Below, in pieces: positions 13,707-14,022 of a stretch of DNA of 14,022 bases; within the stretch, counting starts at the first letter, position 1, and every line of letters begins with the position of its first letter. Source of the stretch: CAYQZD01 sp964421875 (GTDB taxonomy: Bacteria > Electryoneota > Tariuqbacteria > Tariuqbacterales > Tariuqbacteraceae); the NCBI GenBank assembly GCA_964421875.1, contig CAYQZD010000097.1, positions 1 through 14,022 on the forward strand, read 5' to 3'. The position numbers and the translations under genes were made by a program. Below the pieces are notes generated by a model. It was given only the letters and a program-made list of their open reading frames with translations, did not search any database and was not told the DNA's origin.

Positions 13707-13730
13707 GGGCGTTCAGTTGAACGCCCCTAC
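13707..13730. repeat. GTAGGGGCG palindromic repeat, reverse orientation
   Basis: GGGCGTTCA (13707-13715), GT, TGAACGCCC (13718-13726), ending CTAC, the complement of a GTAG start. Right member of the 13571-13730 doublet. Confidence 0.8.
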
Positions 13731-13972
13731 CGGCGACCGGCAACTGGCACATTTCGCGTTTTTATGCTCCCACGAAGGAATGTATGATCCTTCCGGTGTT
13801 GGTATCGCTTTGTACAATGGTATTTTCGGTTCAATTCATTCGCTCATGCTATTTTATGTTATTCGAATTTTCTGGTTTAGAAGATATCTATTCACCTTTG
13901 AAAAGCTCTGATGGAAGTTTAAAATTCTGTTGTGATTCCGATAACTTCTTAATTATATCTTTTCTTAGTATT

Positions 13973-14022
13973 TGTCAATTGCAAACTAAAAGTGAGCCAC
14001 TATTGTAAAGTAAAATTGAGCC
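13973..14022 (+). mobile_element. Possible left end of an IS21-type insertion sequence (partial)
   Basis: The window ends with two near-identical direct repeats, TAAAAGTGAGCC (13987-13998) and TAAAATTGAGCC (14011-14022), 24 bases apart, preceded by TGTCAATTG. Repeated AAANTGAGCCA motifs at element ends are, to my recollection, characteristic of IS21-family termini, which carry several transposase-binding repeats and start with TG. No istA or istB coding sequence is visible, since the window stops here. Confidence 0.35.

Larger units (their letters stand above)
13238..14022. other. Gene-free, repeat-rich region
   Basis: No open frame here has a credible start, domain or composition. It holds an octamer array, five palindromic repeats, the second long repeat, a GTTCCCA-type hairpin (13398-13419), and an AT-rich tail (about 13740-13970) in which I see nothing but degraded sequence, followed by a possible IS end. 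Confidence 0.75.

Noticed and set aside
13639..14008. Plus-strand frames of 90 and 74 codons in the right-hand AT-rich tail
   Set aside because: They have no ribosome site or recognisable domain, begin inside repeats and run into the possible IS end.

Overview
The window looks like a chromosomal segment of an uncultured, probably anaerobic Gram-negative bacterium. The genes are moderately GC-rich. There is an outer-membrane beta-barrel gene and a Lol-type envelope exporter. A corrinoid-activator (RACo-type) gene suggests anaerobic one-carbon or methyl-transfer chemistry. Gene gaps are full of short palindromic repeats, as in many candidate-phylum genomes. I cannot name the phylum from the sequence; something near the FCB superphylum is only a guess. 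I found no rRNA, tRNA or CRISPR array.

Layout. (1) 1-102: tandem copies of a CCCCCTTT/AAAGGGG hairpin repeat. (2) 170-2002 (+): RACo-type ferredoxin/ASKHA ATPase, preceded by a good sigma70-like promoter, followed by a gap with a possible 25-residue membrane peptide and a strong terminator. (3) 2316-3385 (-): a distinctly AT-rich two-gene islet, a ClpP-fold SDH-type serine protease and a 70-residue partner, with its own promoter. (4) 3516-10208 (-): the main unit. Read from its promoter it encodes a TetR repressor, a LolA-like periplasmic protein, an FtsX-type permease, (409-bp gap) a small membrane protein, a second FtsX-type permease, a LolD/MacB-type ATPase and a beta-barrel outer-membrane protein. 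(5) 10733-12637 (+): a secreted TPR protein, divergent from the TetR unit. (6) 12800-13237 (-): an XRE-type regulator between two copies of an ~85-nt repeat. (7) 13238-14022: no convincing gene, but a dense collection of palindromic repeats, ending in what may be the left end of an IS21-type element.

The genes in (4) suggest a dedicated trans-envelope pathway: an ATP-driven inner-membrane extractor, a LolA-fold periplasmic carrier for a lipid or other hydrophobic cargo, and an outer-membrane barrel, controlled by a TetR repressor that probably binds the 18-bp palindrome over its own start site. The cargo cannot be read from the sequence. The repeats are the second theme. At least two hairpin families occur, one with arms that change together between copies so pairing is kept, and both form inverted doublets resembling REPIN/BIME elements.
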